Assembly (NCBI GenBank): GCA_964497475.1
Contig: CAZCDM010000036.1
Location: 1-15,258, forward strand
Reading direction: 5' to 3'
DNA length: 15,258 nt
From: CAZCDM01 sp964497475
GTDB taxonomy: Bacteria > Planctomycetota > Phycisphaerae > SM23-33
Positions within the stretch are counted from its first letter, which is position 1. Every line of letters begins with the position of its first letter. This document shows, piece after piece, positions 8,757 to 15,258 of this stretch. The position numbers and the translations under genes are program-made. Below the pieces are notes generated by a model, which was not told where the DNA came from, ran no database searches, and saw nothing but the letters and a program-made list of their open reading frames with translations.

Positions 8757-10355
8757 ATGTGTGCAGACAAGGTCACAGAACAGACGCCGCGCCCGGCCTC
8801 GCGCGTGCAGGGCGATGAGCCTGGCAAACAGCCGTCCTGGCAGGGCAAGCGGTTCGGCCGATACAAGCTGCTTTCGCTGCTGGGAGTCGGTTCGATGGGG
8901 CGCGTCTTTCTCGGCGAGGATGTGAACCTCAAGCGGCGTGTGGCGCTGAAGGTGCTTCCACGCAAGGTCACCGATGGCCTCGACGCCAACCAGTCCAGAG
9001 AGCTGTTCATCCGTGAGGCGCGTTCGGCGGCCCGGCTGGAGCATGTCAATGTCGTCGGCATCTACGAGGTCGACCAGGTCCAGGGCATGTATTACATCGC
9101 CATGGAGCTGCTCGAGGGGGGCAACCTGCAGGACCTCGTCACGGCCGGGGGACCGATGGAGGTCGGCCCGGCCTGTCAGCTCATCGCCGAGGCGGCCGAC
9201 GCGTTGGAATACGCCCACCGCATCGGCGTGGTACATCGCGACATCAAGCCATCGAATCTGATGCTCACGCGCGACGGGCGATGCAAGGTCACGGACTTCG
9301 GCCTGGCTCGGCTGGATGACCCGGCCGACGGCTTTCGCCTGTCGACCGAGGTGGTCGGAACGCCAAAGTACATCGCCCCGGAGGTCGTCAGCGGCTCGCC
9401 CGCCGGTCCGGCCAGCGACCAGTATTCGCTCATGGCCAGCCTGTGGTTCCTGCTGACCGGCCGAGCTCTTTTCGAGGGCGGCTCGCGTAGAGATCTTTGC
9501 CTGAGACACGTCAACGATCCACTGCCCGATATTCGCCAGTACCGCAAAGACCTTTCCACAGAGTTAATTGCCGTCCTTGCCAAGGGCTTGGCGAAAGACC
9601 CTGCCCAGCGATATGACAGTTGCGGACAGTTGGCCAAGGTCCTTCGGCGGTTCGTTATCGGGCTTGGCTCGGGCCTGCAGAGTTCGGCGCAGAATCTTAC
9701 AGAACATTCCGGGTCTCTCGGTTCCGTCAAGCCCAAGCCTCGCCGTCTGGCCCGCAAGCCGGTGGCAAAGGCCCGGTCCTCGATGGTCTGGTACCTGATT
9801 GCGGCGGGTGTACTGGGCGTGGCTTTGCTGGTCGGCGTGATCCTGCTGGCGGGCAAGCGGGGCCAGGACCAGCCGCCCCAGCCAGGCCAGTCGAACGTAC
9901 AGACACCGGCTGGCATAGCTCCGCCGAGGTCGCCTGCAGCATCGGAAACGGTGGAAGAGTCGTTCGCGGAATCGCCATCGGAGCCGACTTTCCCGGCCGA
10001 GCCGGTCGCCATCCAGGCCGATACCGCTATCGTGCCGTCGGCTCGCGCCCGCCTGCTCAACGCCGCCCGCACGGGAGAGAAAGTGATTGTCGAGGGGCGC
10101 GTCGTCCGGGCTGATACATCGCATACGGGCAAGGTCTTCACGATCTTTTTTGCCGGGGCAACCGACCGCCGTGATTTCCAGGTTGTCTATTTTCCCGACC
10201 TGTTCCCGGTTATGGAGAGTCGCTTTGGCGGAGTCAACGGCTCGGGGCTGGCCGGCAAGACCATTCGCGTGACCGGCCGTGCGGAAGTCTACGAGCGGGT
10301 GGGCAATCCGCAGATCATCCTGAATCACCCCCAACAGGTTCAGGTGGTGGAATAA
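8757..10355 (+). CDS. Transmembrane Ser/Thr protein kinase with C-terminal OB-fold-like domain
   Basis: This 532-residue Hanks-type kinase is predicted to sit in the cytoplasmic membrane. The kinase domain (about 33-300) is complete: glycine loop LGVGSMGRVFLG, Lys65 in VALK, catalytic HRDIKPSN with Asp162, DFG at 180-182, and GTPKYIAPE. A basic linker leads to one membrane helix (about 344-366, YLIAAGVLGVALLVGVILLA), then a Pro/Ser/Glu-rich linker to about 425. The C-terminal ~97 residues (436-532) resemble an OB-fold, with strand blocks EKVIVEGRVVRA, GKVFTIFF, FQVVYFP, GKTIRVTGRAEVYE and PQIILNHP, instead of the PASTA, WD40 or TPR modules often found there. By topology this domain is outside the cytoplasm. 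It is divergent from the channel gene across 128 bp. Kinase activity is well supported; the OB-fold call is from pattern only and its ligand is unknown. Confidence 0.9.
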   Translation: MCADKVTEQTPRPASRVQGDEPGKQPSWQGKRFGRYKLLSLLGVGSMGRVFLGEDVNLKRRVALKVLPRKVTDGLDANQSRELFIREARSAARLEHVNVVGIYEVDQVQGMYYIAMELLEGGNLQDLVTAGGPMEVGPACQLIAEAADALEYAHRIGVVHRDIKPSNLMLTRDGRCKVTDFGLARLDDPADGFRLSTEVVGTPKYIAPEVVSGSPAGPASDQYSLMASLWFLLTGRALFEGGSRRDLCLRHVNDPLPDIRQYRKDLSTELIAVLAKGLAKDPAQRYDSCGQLAKVLRRFVIGLGSGLQSSAQNLTEHSGSLGSVKPKPRRLARKPVAKARSSMVWYLIAAGVLGVALLVGVILLAGKRGQDQPPQPGQSNVQTPAGIAPPRSPAASETVEESFAESPSEPTFPAEPVAIQADTAIVPSARARLLNAARTGEKVIVEGRVVRADTSHTGKVFTIFFAGATDRRDFQVVYFPDLFPVMESRFGGVNGSGLAGKTIRVTGRAEVYERVGNPQIILNHPQQVQVVE

Positions 10356-10366
10356 CACCCAGGCGG

Positions 10367-12877
10367 TCAGTCGACGGGCTCTTCCATGAGGTCGACCTGG
10401 CGGGTCTTGCCGGTTTTCGGATCGACCCGCAGCGTCATCAGTTCATACTTGCCCAGGCGAATCGTCCGCTGCCATCGCCCGAGAATGGACAACGTACTCT
10501 TTCCGGCTCGGCCGGTCGGCTCGAACAGGCGGATGATGATGTCCTTGCCGTCGATGGATTGCTTGACGGCGGTGACCAGGGCGTGGCCCGAGCGGACTTC
10601 GACGATGGGCTTGGGCGTTTTGGCCCGCTGGCCGGAGGGGAAGAAGCTCACCAGGAAGGGCGATTCGTTGAACGCCTGGGCGCTGGCTTCGACGGATCGC
10701 AGCAGCGTATTGGCCGGGCCGAGCATCAGGCGGAAGCGGAAGTGTCGCTCGCCGCGGTCGCTGCGGGGCTGATTGAGCCCGCTTGCGACGGCGGCCTGTC
10801 GTGTCGGCGGCAGGAAGGAGTAGCAGGGCGTGCGGAGCAGGTTCAGCCGCAGTTCGCCATCGGTGCAGTCGAAAGCGTACGTGCCGTTGTTCACGGCGGC
10901 GATGGCCCGGGAGGCAGCGCCTTTGTCTTCCATGGCGGCGCCCCATTTCTGGGCGGGCCATTCCGTGCCGTCGAGGGATCGAGCGGGCTGGTCGTAGACG
11001 CTTTGGCAGCGTGCCTGGCGGGCTTGGAAGGCCAGCGGCAGACGCAGCTTGCACATCGTCCGTGGCGGAGCGGCCAGCAGCGAGATGTCCAGGTCGATCC
11101 ACGGATGATTCTGCGGCAGGAGGTATCGCACGCGGGCGGTGGTCTGGTCGTGTTCGAAGGTGGCCTCGATCACGCGGCGGACCGGGCCGTTCTCGACGAT
11201 CTGCACGGGCTCGACGTCCACGCCGCCGTTGAGCTGGCGGGCGCGGGCTTTGCTGACCAGGCGCAGCGCCTGGCCGCGACGCGGGTAGCGATGTTGATGC
11301 GTGCCCCAGGAGTCGTCATCGTCGGCAAGGGCGACGATCTGGCAGGCGGTGGGGGCGAGGAACTGCTGCCGGCCCAGCCGGGCCGAGTCGATCAGCCCGG
11401 TGCGCGTGTTGATGTCGACGGTGAGGTCCTGTCCGGCGACGCGGATGCGGCCGTTGCGGGCGCAGAGTTTGGGGCGGGGCTTGGCCTTGATCTTGCGGAA
11501 GGTCACGTCCAGTCGGCTGATCTGCGAGGGAGCCAGTTCGGCATCGACGACGATTCGCTTGCGCCACTCGAGGTTGATGTTCGATGCTTCCTTCTCGCAC
11601 TGGGCGGGCAGGGGCTGGCCGTCGAGCGTGACCGTCGGCTGGTAGTACATGCCGCTGCGGTCCTGGTCGGGCAGGTTCATCTCGCACTCGAAGATGTCCG
11701 TCACGGGCCGAGCCTGAGGGTTCATCGCGAGGATGGGAATCTCGCCGTCGCGTGCTTTGCGCTGCCCGGCTGCCAGGGCCAGCACCGCCCGCATGCGCAG
11801 CTGCTCGCAGAGGTCAATGCCCCGGGCCAGAATGCCCAGGCCCATTTCCTCGGCCGCCTGGATGCTTGACCCGGGCAGGATGTCGTGGAACGCGCAGAGC
11901 AGCATGCAGCGACGGGCTTCGGTGAGTTTCTCGCGCGGGTAGTCGATCCGCCCGGCCGCCCAGGCCTGTGTGATCATCCGCTCGACGGTGAAGTAGATGT
12001 TCTCCAGGCGGCGGTATTGCTGCTTGATGCGTACCTGCGAGGTGTAGCAGCCAGGGAAGCACCGTTGGAGGTCGTGGGGGTAGCGCGTCAGGGCCGGGCC
12101 GTTTTTGCGCAGGTCTTCGAAGAACGCTTCGGGTGTGGAGTGGATGATCGTTGCGTCGGATCGTTCGGGGATCAGGGCGGTGATTTCCTGCAGGTCGCCC
12201 CGACTGGGCCCGCCGCCGTGGTTGCCAATGCCCCAGGGCACGAGCTCGGCCGGGCGGTTGTCGCGGAGGGCCTGGTCGGTCATCTCATTGATGCGCTGGC
12301 AGGCCTGGCCGCGATGGGTCAGGTAGCCCACCATGTACTGCGAGGCGATGCAGCTTCCGTCCGGGCCGACCCAGAGGTAGTTCTTGTCCGGCAGGGGGTG
12401 GAGGTAGGTGTCGTTCTCGTTGGGGCGGCAGTGCAGGTAGCCAACGAATCCGCTGCGGGCGAGGATTTGCGCGATACCGCGCGAATGGCCGAACGGGTCG
12501 AAGTTGTAGGCCACCCGCGGGCGGACGCCGAACTTCTCGGCGAACCAGCTCAGCCCGTCGATGGCCTGGCGGGCCATGCCCTCACCGGAGGGCATGTTGC
12601 AGTCCGGCTGGAGGTACCACCCGCCGGCAATGTGCCATTTGCCCTGCCGGACGAGCTTCTGGATGCGGGCAAAGAGGGCAGGCTCGTACTGCTCGACCCA
12701 CTCGTAGAGGATGACCTCGTTGTGGTTGAAGATAAAGCCGTCAAACTCTTCGCAGAAGTCCGCCGCCACGCGGAAGGTGCTGACGGCCTCGGCGGCACCT
12801 TCCTCCCAGGGCCACAGCCAGACCGGATCGAGATGGGCATTGCACAGCAGATGGATGGTTGGCCTGGGGTTCGTCAT
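10367..12877 (-). CDS. GH38 alpha-mannosidase
   Basis: This 836-residue zinc-dependent retaining alpha-mannosidase removes alpha-linked mannose from glycans or oligosaccharides. Near the N-terminus NAHLDPVW gives zinc ligands His15 and Asp17. GGWYLQPDCNMPSGE (85-99) is a GH38 hallmark, AYNFDPFGHS holds the likely nucleophile and zinc ligand Asp127, and GIGNHGGGPS supplies the likely fourth ligand His220. The remainder matches the helical middle and C-terminal beta domains by length and position. I chose ATG 12877 over the longer frame from 13027: the extra 50 residues look like out-of-frame sugar-kinase sequence, and GGTGAG lies just before 12877. No signal peptide, so probably cytoplasmic. 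It begins 11 nt after the sugar kinase stop and is the second gene of that operon. It converges with the Ser/Thr kinase gene across 11 bp. Confidence 0.92.
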   Translation of the reverse strand: MTNPRPTIHLLCNAHLDPVWLWPWEEGAAEAVSTFRVAADFCEEFDGFIFNHNEVILYEWVEQYEPALFARIQKLVRQGKWHIAGGWYLQPDCNMPSGEGMARQAIDGLSWFAEKFGVRPRVAYNFDPFGHSRGIAQILARSGFVGYLHCRPNENDTYLHPLPDKNYLWVGPDGSCIASQYMVGYLTHRGQACQRINEMTDQALRDNRPAELVPWGIGNHGGGPSRGDLQEITALIPERSDATIIHSTPEAFFEDLRKNGPALTRYPHDLQRCFPGCYTSQVRIKQQYRRLENIYFTVERMITQAWAAGRIDYPREKLTEARRCMLLCAFHDILPGSSIQAAEEMGLGILARGIDLCEQLRMRAVLALAAGQRKARDGEIPILAMNPQARPVTDIFECEMNLPDQDRSGMYYQPTVTLDGQPLPAQCEKEASNINLEWRKRIVVDAELAPSQISRLDVTFRKIKAKPRPKLCARNGRIRVAGQDLTVDINTRTGLIDSARLGRQQFLAPTACQIVALADDDDSWGTHQHRYPRRGQALRLVSKARARQLNGGVDVEPVQIVENGPVRRVIEATFEHDQTTARVRYLLPQNHPWIDLDISLLAAPPRTMCKLRLPLAFQARQARCQSVYDQPARSLDGTEWPAQKWGAAMEDKGAASRAIAAVNNGTYAFDCTDGELRLNLLRTPCYSFLPPTRQAAVASGLNQPRSDRGERHFRFRLMLGPANTLLRSVEASAQAFNESPFLVSFFPSGQRAKTPKPIVEVRSGHALVTAVKQSIDGKDIIIRLFEPTGRAGKSTLSILGRWQRTIRLGKYELMTLRVDPKTGKTRQVDLMEEPVD

Positions 12878-12888
12878 GGGCTCACCAC

Positions 12889-13968
12889 TCAGCGTTTCAC
12901 GCGTGCATTGCCCGACCAGATCGACCAGACCTGGTCCTCGTCGGCCGGCTGGCCGTAGTCGGTCAGCATGGTTGTGGCCAGGGCGCCGGTGGCCCAGCCG
13001 AACTGGATCCACTTTTCCGCATCCCATCCCTTGAGGATGCCGTACAGCATGCCGCCGACGAACCCATCCCCGCCGCCGATGCGGTCCAGCACGGTGATGT
13101 CCCGCGGCTCGACGACGTGGAAGTCATCACCGGCCGACATGATCGCGCCCCAGAGGTGATGGTTAGCGCTGACGACCTCCCGCAGCGTGGTGGCAAAGAC
13201 CTGGGCGGTGGGGAACTGCTTCTTCGCGCGGTTGATCATGTCCTTGAAGCCGTCGATCTTGGTGGCGAGATCTTCGCCGCCGGCCTCGGGGCCTTCCAGG
13301 CCGAGGCAGAGCTGGAAGTCTTCCTCATTGCCGATCAGCACATCCGAGGCCGAGGCGATCTCGGTGAAGATTTCGTGGAGTTCTTTCTCTCGGCCGGTCC
13401 AGAACGAGGCGCGGTGGTTGAGGTCGAAGCTGATCCGCGTGCCGTGCTTGCGGGCGGCGCGGGCGATCTCGAGACAGAACTGGCCCGTCTCGGGCGACAG
13501 GGCGCCGATCAGCCCGGAGAGGTGAACCATCTGCACGCCCTCGTCGCCGAAGAGGCGTTCGAGGTCGAAGTCTTTGACGTTGAGCGTCCGGCCGACCTCG
13601 CCGGCGCGGTCGTTCTGGACGCGCGGGCCCCGGCTGCCGTAGCCGCTGTCGGCGAGGTTGAACTGATGACGATAGCCCCACGGATCGCCCTGGGCGACTT
13701 CCGGGCCTTCGTAGTCCATGTGCCGGCTGGCCAGGTCGTCTTTGATGAACCGGGCGATGGGCGAGTCTTTCACGAAGGTCGTCAAGACCTTGACCGGCAG
13801 GCCGAGGTAGCTCGACACGCTGGCGACGTTGGTTTCGGCGCTGGTGGCCTGCATCTGGAACTGTCGGCTGGCGTGGAACGGCTGGCCGTTGGCGGGCGTG
13901 AGGCGCGTGCCCATGCTGGTAGCCACGACGAGGGAGTACTTGCAATCGCTGCGAAGATCGATGCTCAC
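12889..13968 (-). CDS. PfkB-family sugar kinase, 2-keto-3-deoxygluconate kinase-like
   Basis: This 359-residue ribokinase-fold enzyme transfers phosphate from ATP to a sugar or sugar acid. The C-terminal PfkB signature is DRIGGGDGFVGGMLYG, with the catalytic base Asp301 in the GGGD turn. This DRxGGGD form, with NVASVSSYLGLPVKV near the N-terminus and FDLNHRASFW in the middle, is typical of 2-keto-3-deoxygluconate (KDG) kinases rather than ribokinases or phosphofructokinases. It is about 50 residues longer than E. coli KdgK. The start is GTG 13968, with a good AAAGGA 7 nt upstream. It leads the operon with the GH38 gene, so fructokinase- or mannose-related activity is a reasonable alternative. 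Its promoter region carries an operator-like array (14002-14045), suggesting substrate-controlled expression. Confidence 0.85.
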   Translation of the reverse strand: MSIDLRSDCKYSLVVATSMGTRLTPANGQPFHASRQFQMQATSAETNVASVSSYLGLPVKVLTTFVKDSPIARFIKDDLASRHMDYEGPEVAQGDPWGYRHQFNLADSGYGSRGPRVQNDRAGEVGRTLNVKDFDLERLFGDEGVQMVHLSGLIGALSPETGQFCLEIARAARKHGTRISFDLNHRASFWTGREKELHEIFTEIASASDVLIGNEEDFQLCLGLEGPEAGGEDLATKIDGFKDMINRAKKQFPTAQVFATTLREVVSANHHLWGAIMSAGDDFHVVEPRDITVLDRIGGGDGFVGGMLYGILKGWDAEKWIQFGWATGALATTMLTDYGQPADEDQVWSIWSGNARVKR

Positions 13969-14001
13969 GGGGAAATCCTTTCGATGGTGTAGTGTTTCGA
14001 G

Positions 14002-14045
14002 CCGGCGGAACCTTCTCCGCCGGGCGGTCCATCATACCGGCGGAG
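14002..14045. promoter_or_regulatory. Operator-like array of three alternating CCGGCGGA elements
   Basis: CCGGCGGA occurs at 14002-14009 (+), 14016-14023 (-) and 14037-14044 (+). The first pair forms a perfect 8-bp hairpin with a 6-nt loop, lying just downstream of the predicted start point of the sugar kinase mRNA. The second and third form a perfect 9-bp inverted repeat (14015-14023, 14037-14045) that brackets the -10 box at 14031-14036. The placement suits repression by a dimeric regulator, or an RNA stem at the 5' end of the transcript. The repeats are plain in the sequence; the regulator is unknown and none is encoded in this window. Confidence 0.6.
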
Positions 14046-14059
14046 GGATCATTTGACTA
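14031..14059 (-). promoter_or_regulatory. Promoter of the sugar kinase-alpha-mannosidase operon
   Basis: On the minus strand TAGTCA (14059-14054) and TATGAT (14036-14031) are 17 bp apart, matching four and five of six consensus positions. The start point would be near 14024, giving a ~56-nt leader before GTG 13968. The same two boxes, with the same spacing and the G-run GGGGTAGTCA, recur upstream of the methyltransferase gene at 15065-15093. Confidence 0.6.
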
Positions 14060-14078
14060 CCCCTGGCAGGGGTGGTAG
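14057..14078 (-). terminator. Possible weak terminator after the methyltransferase gene
   Basis: Five bases past the methyltransferase stop, CCCCT (14060-14064) pairs with AGGGG (14068-14072) and CTA (14057-14059) with TAG (14076-14078), with a 3-nt bulge and a 3-nt loop. No T-run follows on the minus strand, so intrinsic termination is doubtful. The stem overlaps the -35 box of the sugar kinase promoter. Confidence 0.25.
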
Positions 14079-14082
14079 ACAT

Positions 14083-15012
14083 TCAGTCTTTTGCGAGACG
14101 ACTGAAGAGGTAGGCTCCGAATTTCATTCGATTGGTGAACAGGCGTGTCAGCGCATTGGGGGTGAGCTTCATCAGGCCTCGCTTGATAGCGCAGGGAGGC
14201 ATGGGGAACATCTCGGCTTTCTCGCCGAATATGGCAATTTCTTTGACGTGCAGGAATCGGTTGCAAAGGGTTCGCCACTCATCGATGGTGTAAAACCTTG
14301 CCAAGGCTCCGTCCCATCGCCGCTGATTGGTCTTATGGAGAGAACGGGTTTTCAAGAGGTCCCCTTTGAGCAGTCCGTGGAAGAGCCCCGAGAGGATGTA
14401 GTAATTCCAGAAGCTGCGGTGGTAGACCATGAGCATGGCTTGGCCGCCGAGCTTGAGGACGCGGGCGATGTGCTGGAGGATGGCGTTGGTATTGGCTGAG
14501 TGGTGAATCACGCCCCATGACCAGACGAGATCGAACGAGTTGTCTTCGAAGGTCATTGCTTCGGCATCCATTTGCTGCAGGGTGCCGTTGAGGCCGAAGA
14601 CTTCAAAGCGTTTGCTTGTGGTGGTAATGGCGTAGTCCGTCAGGTCAATGCCCTTGTACTCGCCCGCACGAGAGGCGAGCATCTGAGCATGGGTTCCGCA
14701 GCCGACGCCAATTTCCAGCACTCGCTTATCGCCCAGGGTGTCAAAGTCGATCAGGCAGTCGAAGGGTTCATTCCGGCCGGGCAGAAATAACCCAGCCGAG
14801 TGGAAAAAACGTCGATCGATTTCCTGGAAGAAACGGCGGTCGTTTTCATCCTGGGATAGGTCGTCGTCCCAGTCGTAGCGCATGGGGTTTTGTTCCCACC
14901 AGGATTTATTGGCCTGCTGCCACTTGCGCGTCTCGTCTGCATTGTCGGGAAGGCCTGTGGGCGAGTTGAATTCTTCCGGCAACTGGTCTTTGAACGTGTT
15001 TTTATCAGTCAT
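14083..15012 (-). CDS. Class I SAM-dependent methyltransferase
   Basis: This 309-residue soluble protein has the Methyltransf_11/25 type Rossmann fold. Motif I is VLEIGVGCGTHAQML (98-112) with the glycine-rich SAM loop. Asp123 in YKGIDLTD is the likely ribose-binding acidic residue. AEAMTFEDNSFDLVWSWGVIHH (150-171) covers the motif around the adenine-binding acidic residue and motif II. A ~75-residue N-terminal segment rich in Trp, Asp and Asn precedes the fold, and a ~110-residue C-terminal part is Arg/Lys and Phe-rich (RSFWNYYILSGLFHG). Such stand-alone enzymes often act on quinones, lipids or sugars; nothing here identifies the acceptor. ATG 15012 has AGGAA 5 nt upstream. Codon use looks less GC-rich at third positions than its neighbours, by eye only. 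It has its own promoter, similar to that of the sugar kinase gene downstream. Confidence 0.85.
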   Translation of the reverse strand: MTDKNTFKDQLPEEFNSPTGLPDNADETRKWQQANKSWWEQNPMRYDWDDDLSQDENDRRFFQEIDRRFFHSAGLFLPGRNEPFDCLIDFDTLGDKRVLEIGVGCGTHAQMLASRAGEYKGIDLTDYAITTTSKRFEVFGLNGTLQQMDAEAMTFEDNSFDLVWSWGVIHHSANTNAILQHIARVLKLGGQAMLMVYHRSFWNYYILSGLFHGLLKGDLLKTRSLHKTNQRRWDGALARFYTIDEWRTLCNRFLHVKEIAIFGEKAEMFPMPPCAIKRGLMKLTPNALTRLFTNRMKFGAYLFSRLAKD

Positions 15013-15064
15013 GGATGTTCCTGGGAGCGGTCGTTACTGGCGAATTCCTTTCCGCCGAGGGTGT

Positions 15065-15093
15065 ATCATATCGCCCTGATCGCTAGCTGACTA
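15065..15093 (-). promoter_or_regulatory. Promoter of the methyltransferase gene
   Basis: On the minus strand TAGTCA (15093-15088) and TATGAT (15070-15065) are separated by 17 bp. The start point would be near 15058, with a ~46-nt leader to ATG 15012. Boxes and spacing are identical to the sugar kinase promoter. Flanks are related too: a G-run before the -35 and a CGGCGGAAAGG block after the -10 (CGGCGGAGAAGG in the other). It lacks the perfect CCGGCGGA palindromes; only a weak imperfect pair (AGGGTG/CGCCCT) brackets its -10. Confidence 0.6.
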
Positions 15094-15134
15094 CCCCCGA
15101 CCGTCGGCTTGCGTTGGGCTGCGGGGATCGCTGG

Positions 15135-15258
15135 TCAGTCCTCCGGTGCAGAGGCGGGCTGAGTAGAGGCCTCCTTCGGCGTGGGCCTGAGGACATACAC
15201 TTCACGCTTACCGTCGCGGAGCAGCATTACGATGTGCACCTCATCGCCGTGATCCTCG
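15135..15258 (-). CDS. 3' end of an unidentified gene entering from the right edge
   Basis: A frame open to the window edge on the minus strand ends at TGA 15137-15135 and encodes at least 41 residues. The visible part contains HIVMLLRDGKREVYVLRP, a basic/hydrophobic strand pattern, followed by a Thr/Ala/Pro/Glu-rich tail ending in APED. Codon choice favours G/C at third positions as in the other genes here. There is no start codon in the window and too little sequence to name a family. The methyltransferase promoter lies just downstream of its stop, so the two are not obviously one operon. Confidence 0.6.
   Translation of the reverse strand, partial: EDHGDEVHIVMLLRDGKREVYVLRPTPKEASTQPASAPED

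Noticed and set aside
12878..13027. 50-residue N-terminal extension of the GH38 protein
   Set aside because: It overlaps the sugar kinase coding region out of frame. The GH38 domain begins right after ATG 12877, which has its own GGTGAG upstream.
10559..13992. Long plus-strand frames opposite GH38 and the sugar kinase (10559-11869, 11885-12958, 12859-13992)
   Set aside because: They mirror strong minus-strand genes and show only Gly/Ala/Val/Glu-rich composition typical of antisense frames.

Overview
The window is high-GC, densely packed bacterial DNA. No taxon marker is present, but several features suggest a Planctomycetes-type genome, perhaps Phycisphaerae: a transmembrane Ser/Thr kinase with an unusual outer domain, a mini SEC-C protein, several glycoside hydrolases and possible leaderless promoters. 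This placement is inference only.

Left part (1-5254, + strand). The first ~190 bases are three copies of a 64-bp tandem repeat with internal inverted repeats, probably continuing off the left edge. A 77-residue SEC-C zinc-motif protein follows, then a ~270-base gap that looks like a structured leader for carA (glutaminase subunit of carbamoyl-phosphate synthase). The carA stop overlaps, as ATGA, the start of a GH36-type alpha-galactosidase. After a short promoter-bearing gap comes a lipoprotein resembling GH26 (beta-mannanase clan).

Middle part (5275-10355). A large MscK-like mechanosensitive channel on the minus strand and a membrane Ser/Thr kinase on the plus strand diverge from a 128-bp spacer. 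In both directions a -10 box sits only 6-7 bases from the start codon, so both mRNAs may be leaderless. The kinase carries an OB-fold-like domain on the far side of its single membrane helix.

Right part (10367-15258, minus strand). A PfkB-family sugar kinase (2-keto-3-deoxygluconate kinase-like) and a GH38 alpha-mannosidase form a two-gene operon. Upstream lie a class I SAM-dependent methyltransferase and the 3' end of another gene that enters from the right edge. The sugar kinase and the methyltransferase each have a promoter with identical boxes (TAGTCA, 17 bp, TATGAT) and related flanks. The sugar kinase promoter also has three alternating copies of an 8-bp CCGGCGGA element around the -10 and start region, which looks like a repressor operator.

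Working together: GH36 alpha-galactosidase plus a GH26-like surface enzyme would suit galactomannan breakdown. GH38 plus a sugar kinase would suit intracellular handling of alpha-mannosides and sugar acids. carA, the channel, the Ser/Thr kinase and the methyltransferase look like unrelated neighbours. I found no CRISPR array, transposase, tRNA or rRNA gene, and no clear new multi-gene defence or biosynthetic system. The freshest signals are regulatory and architectural.
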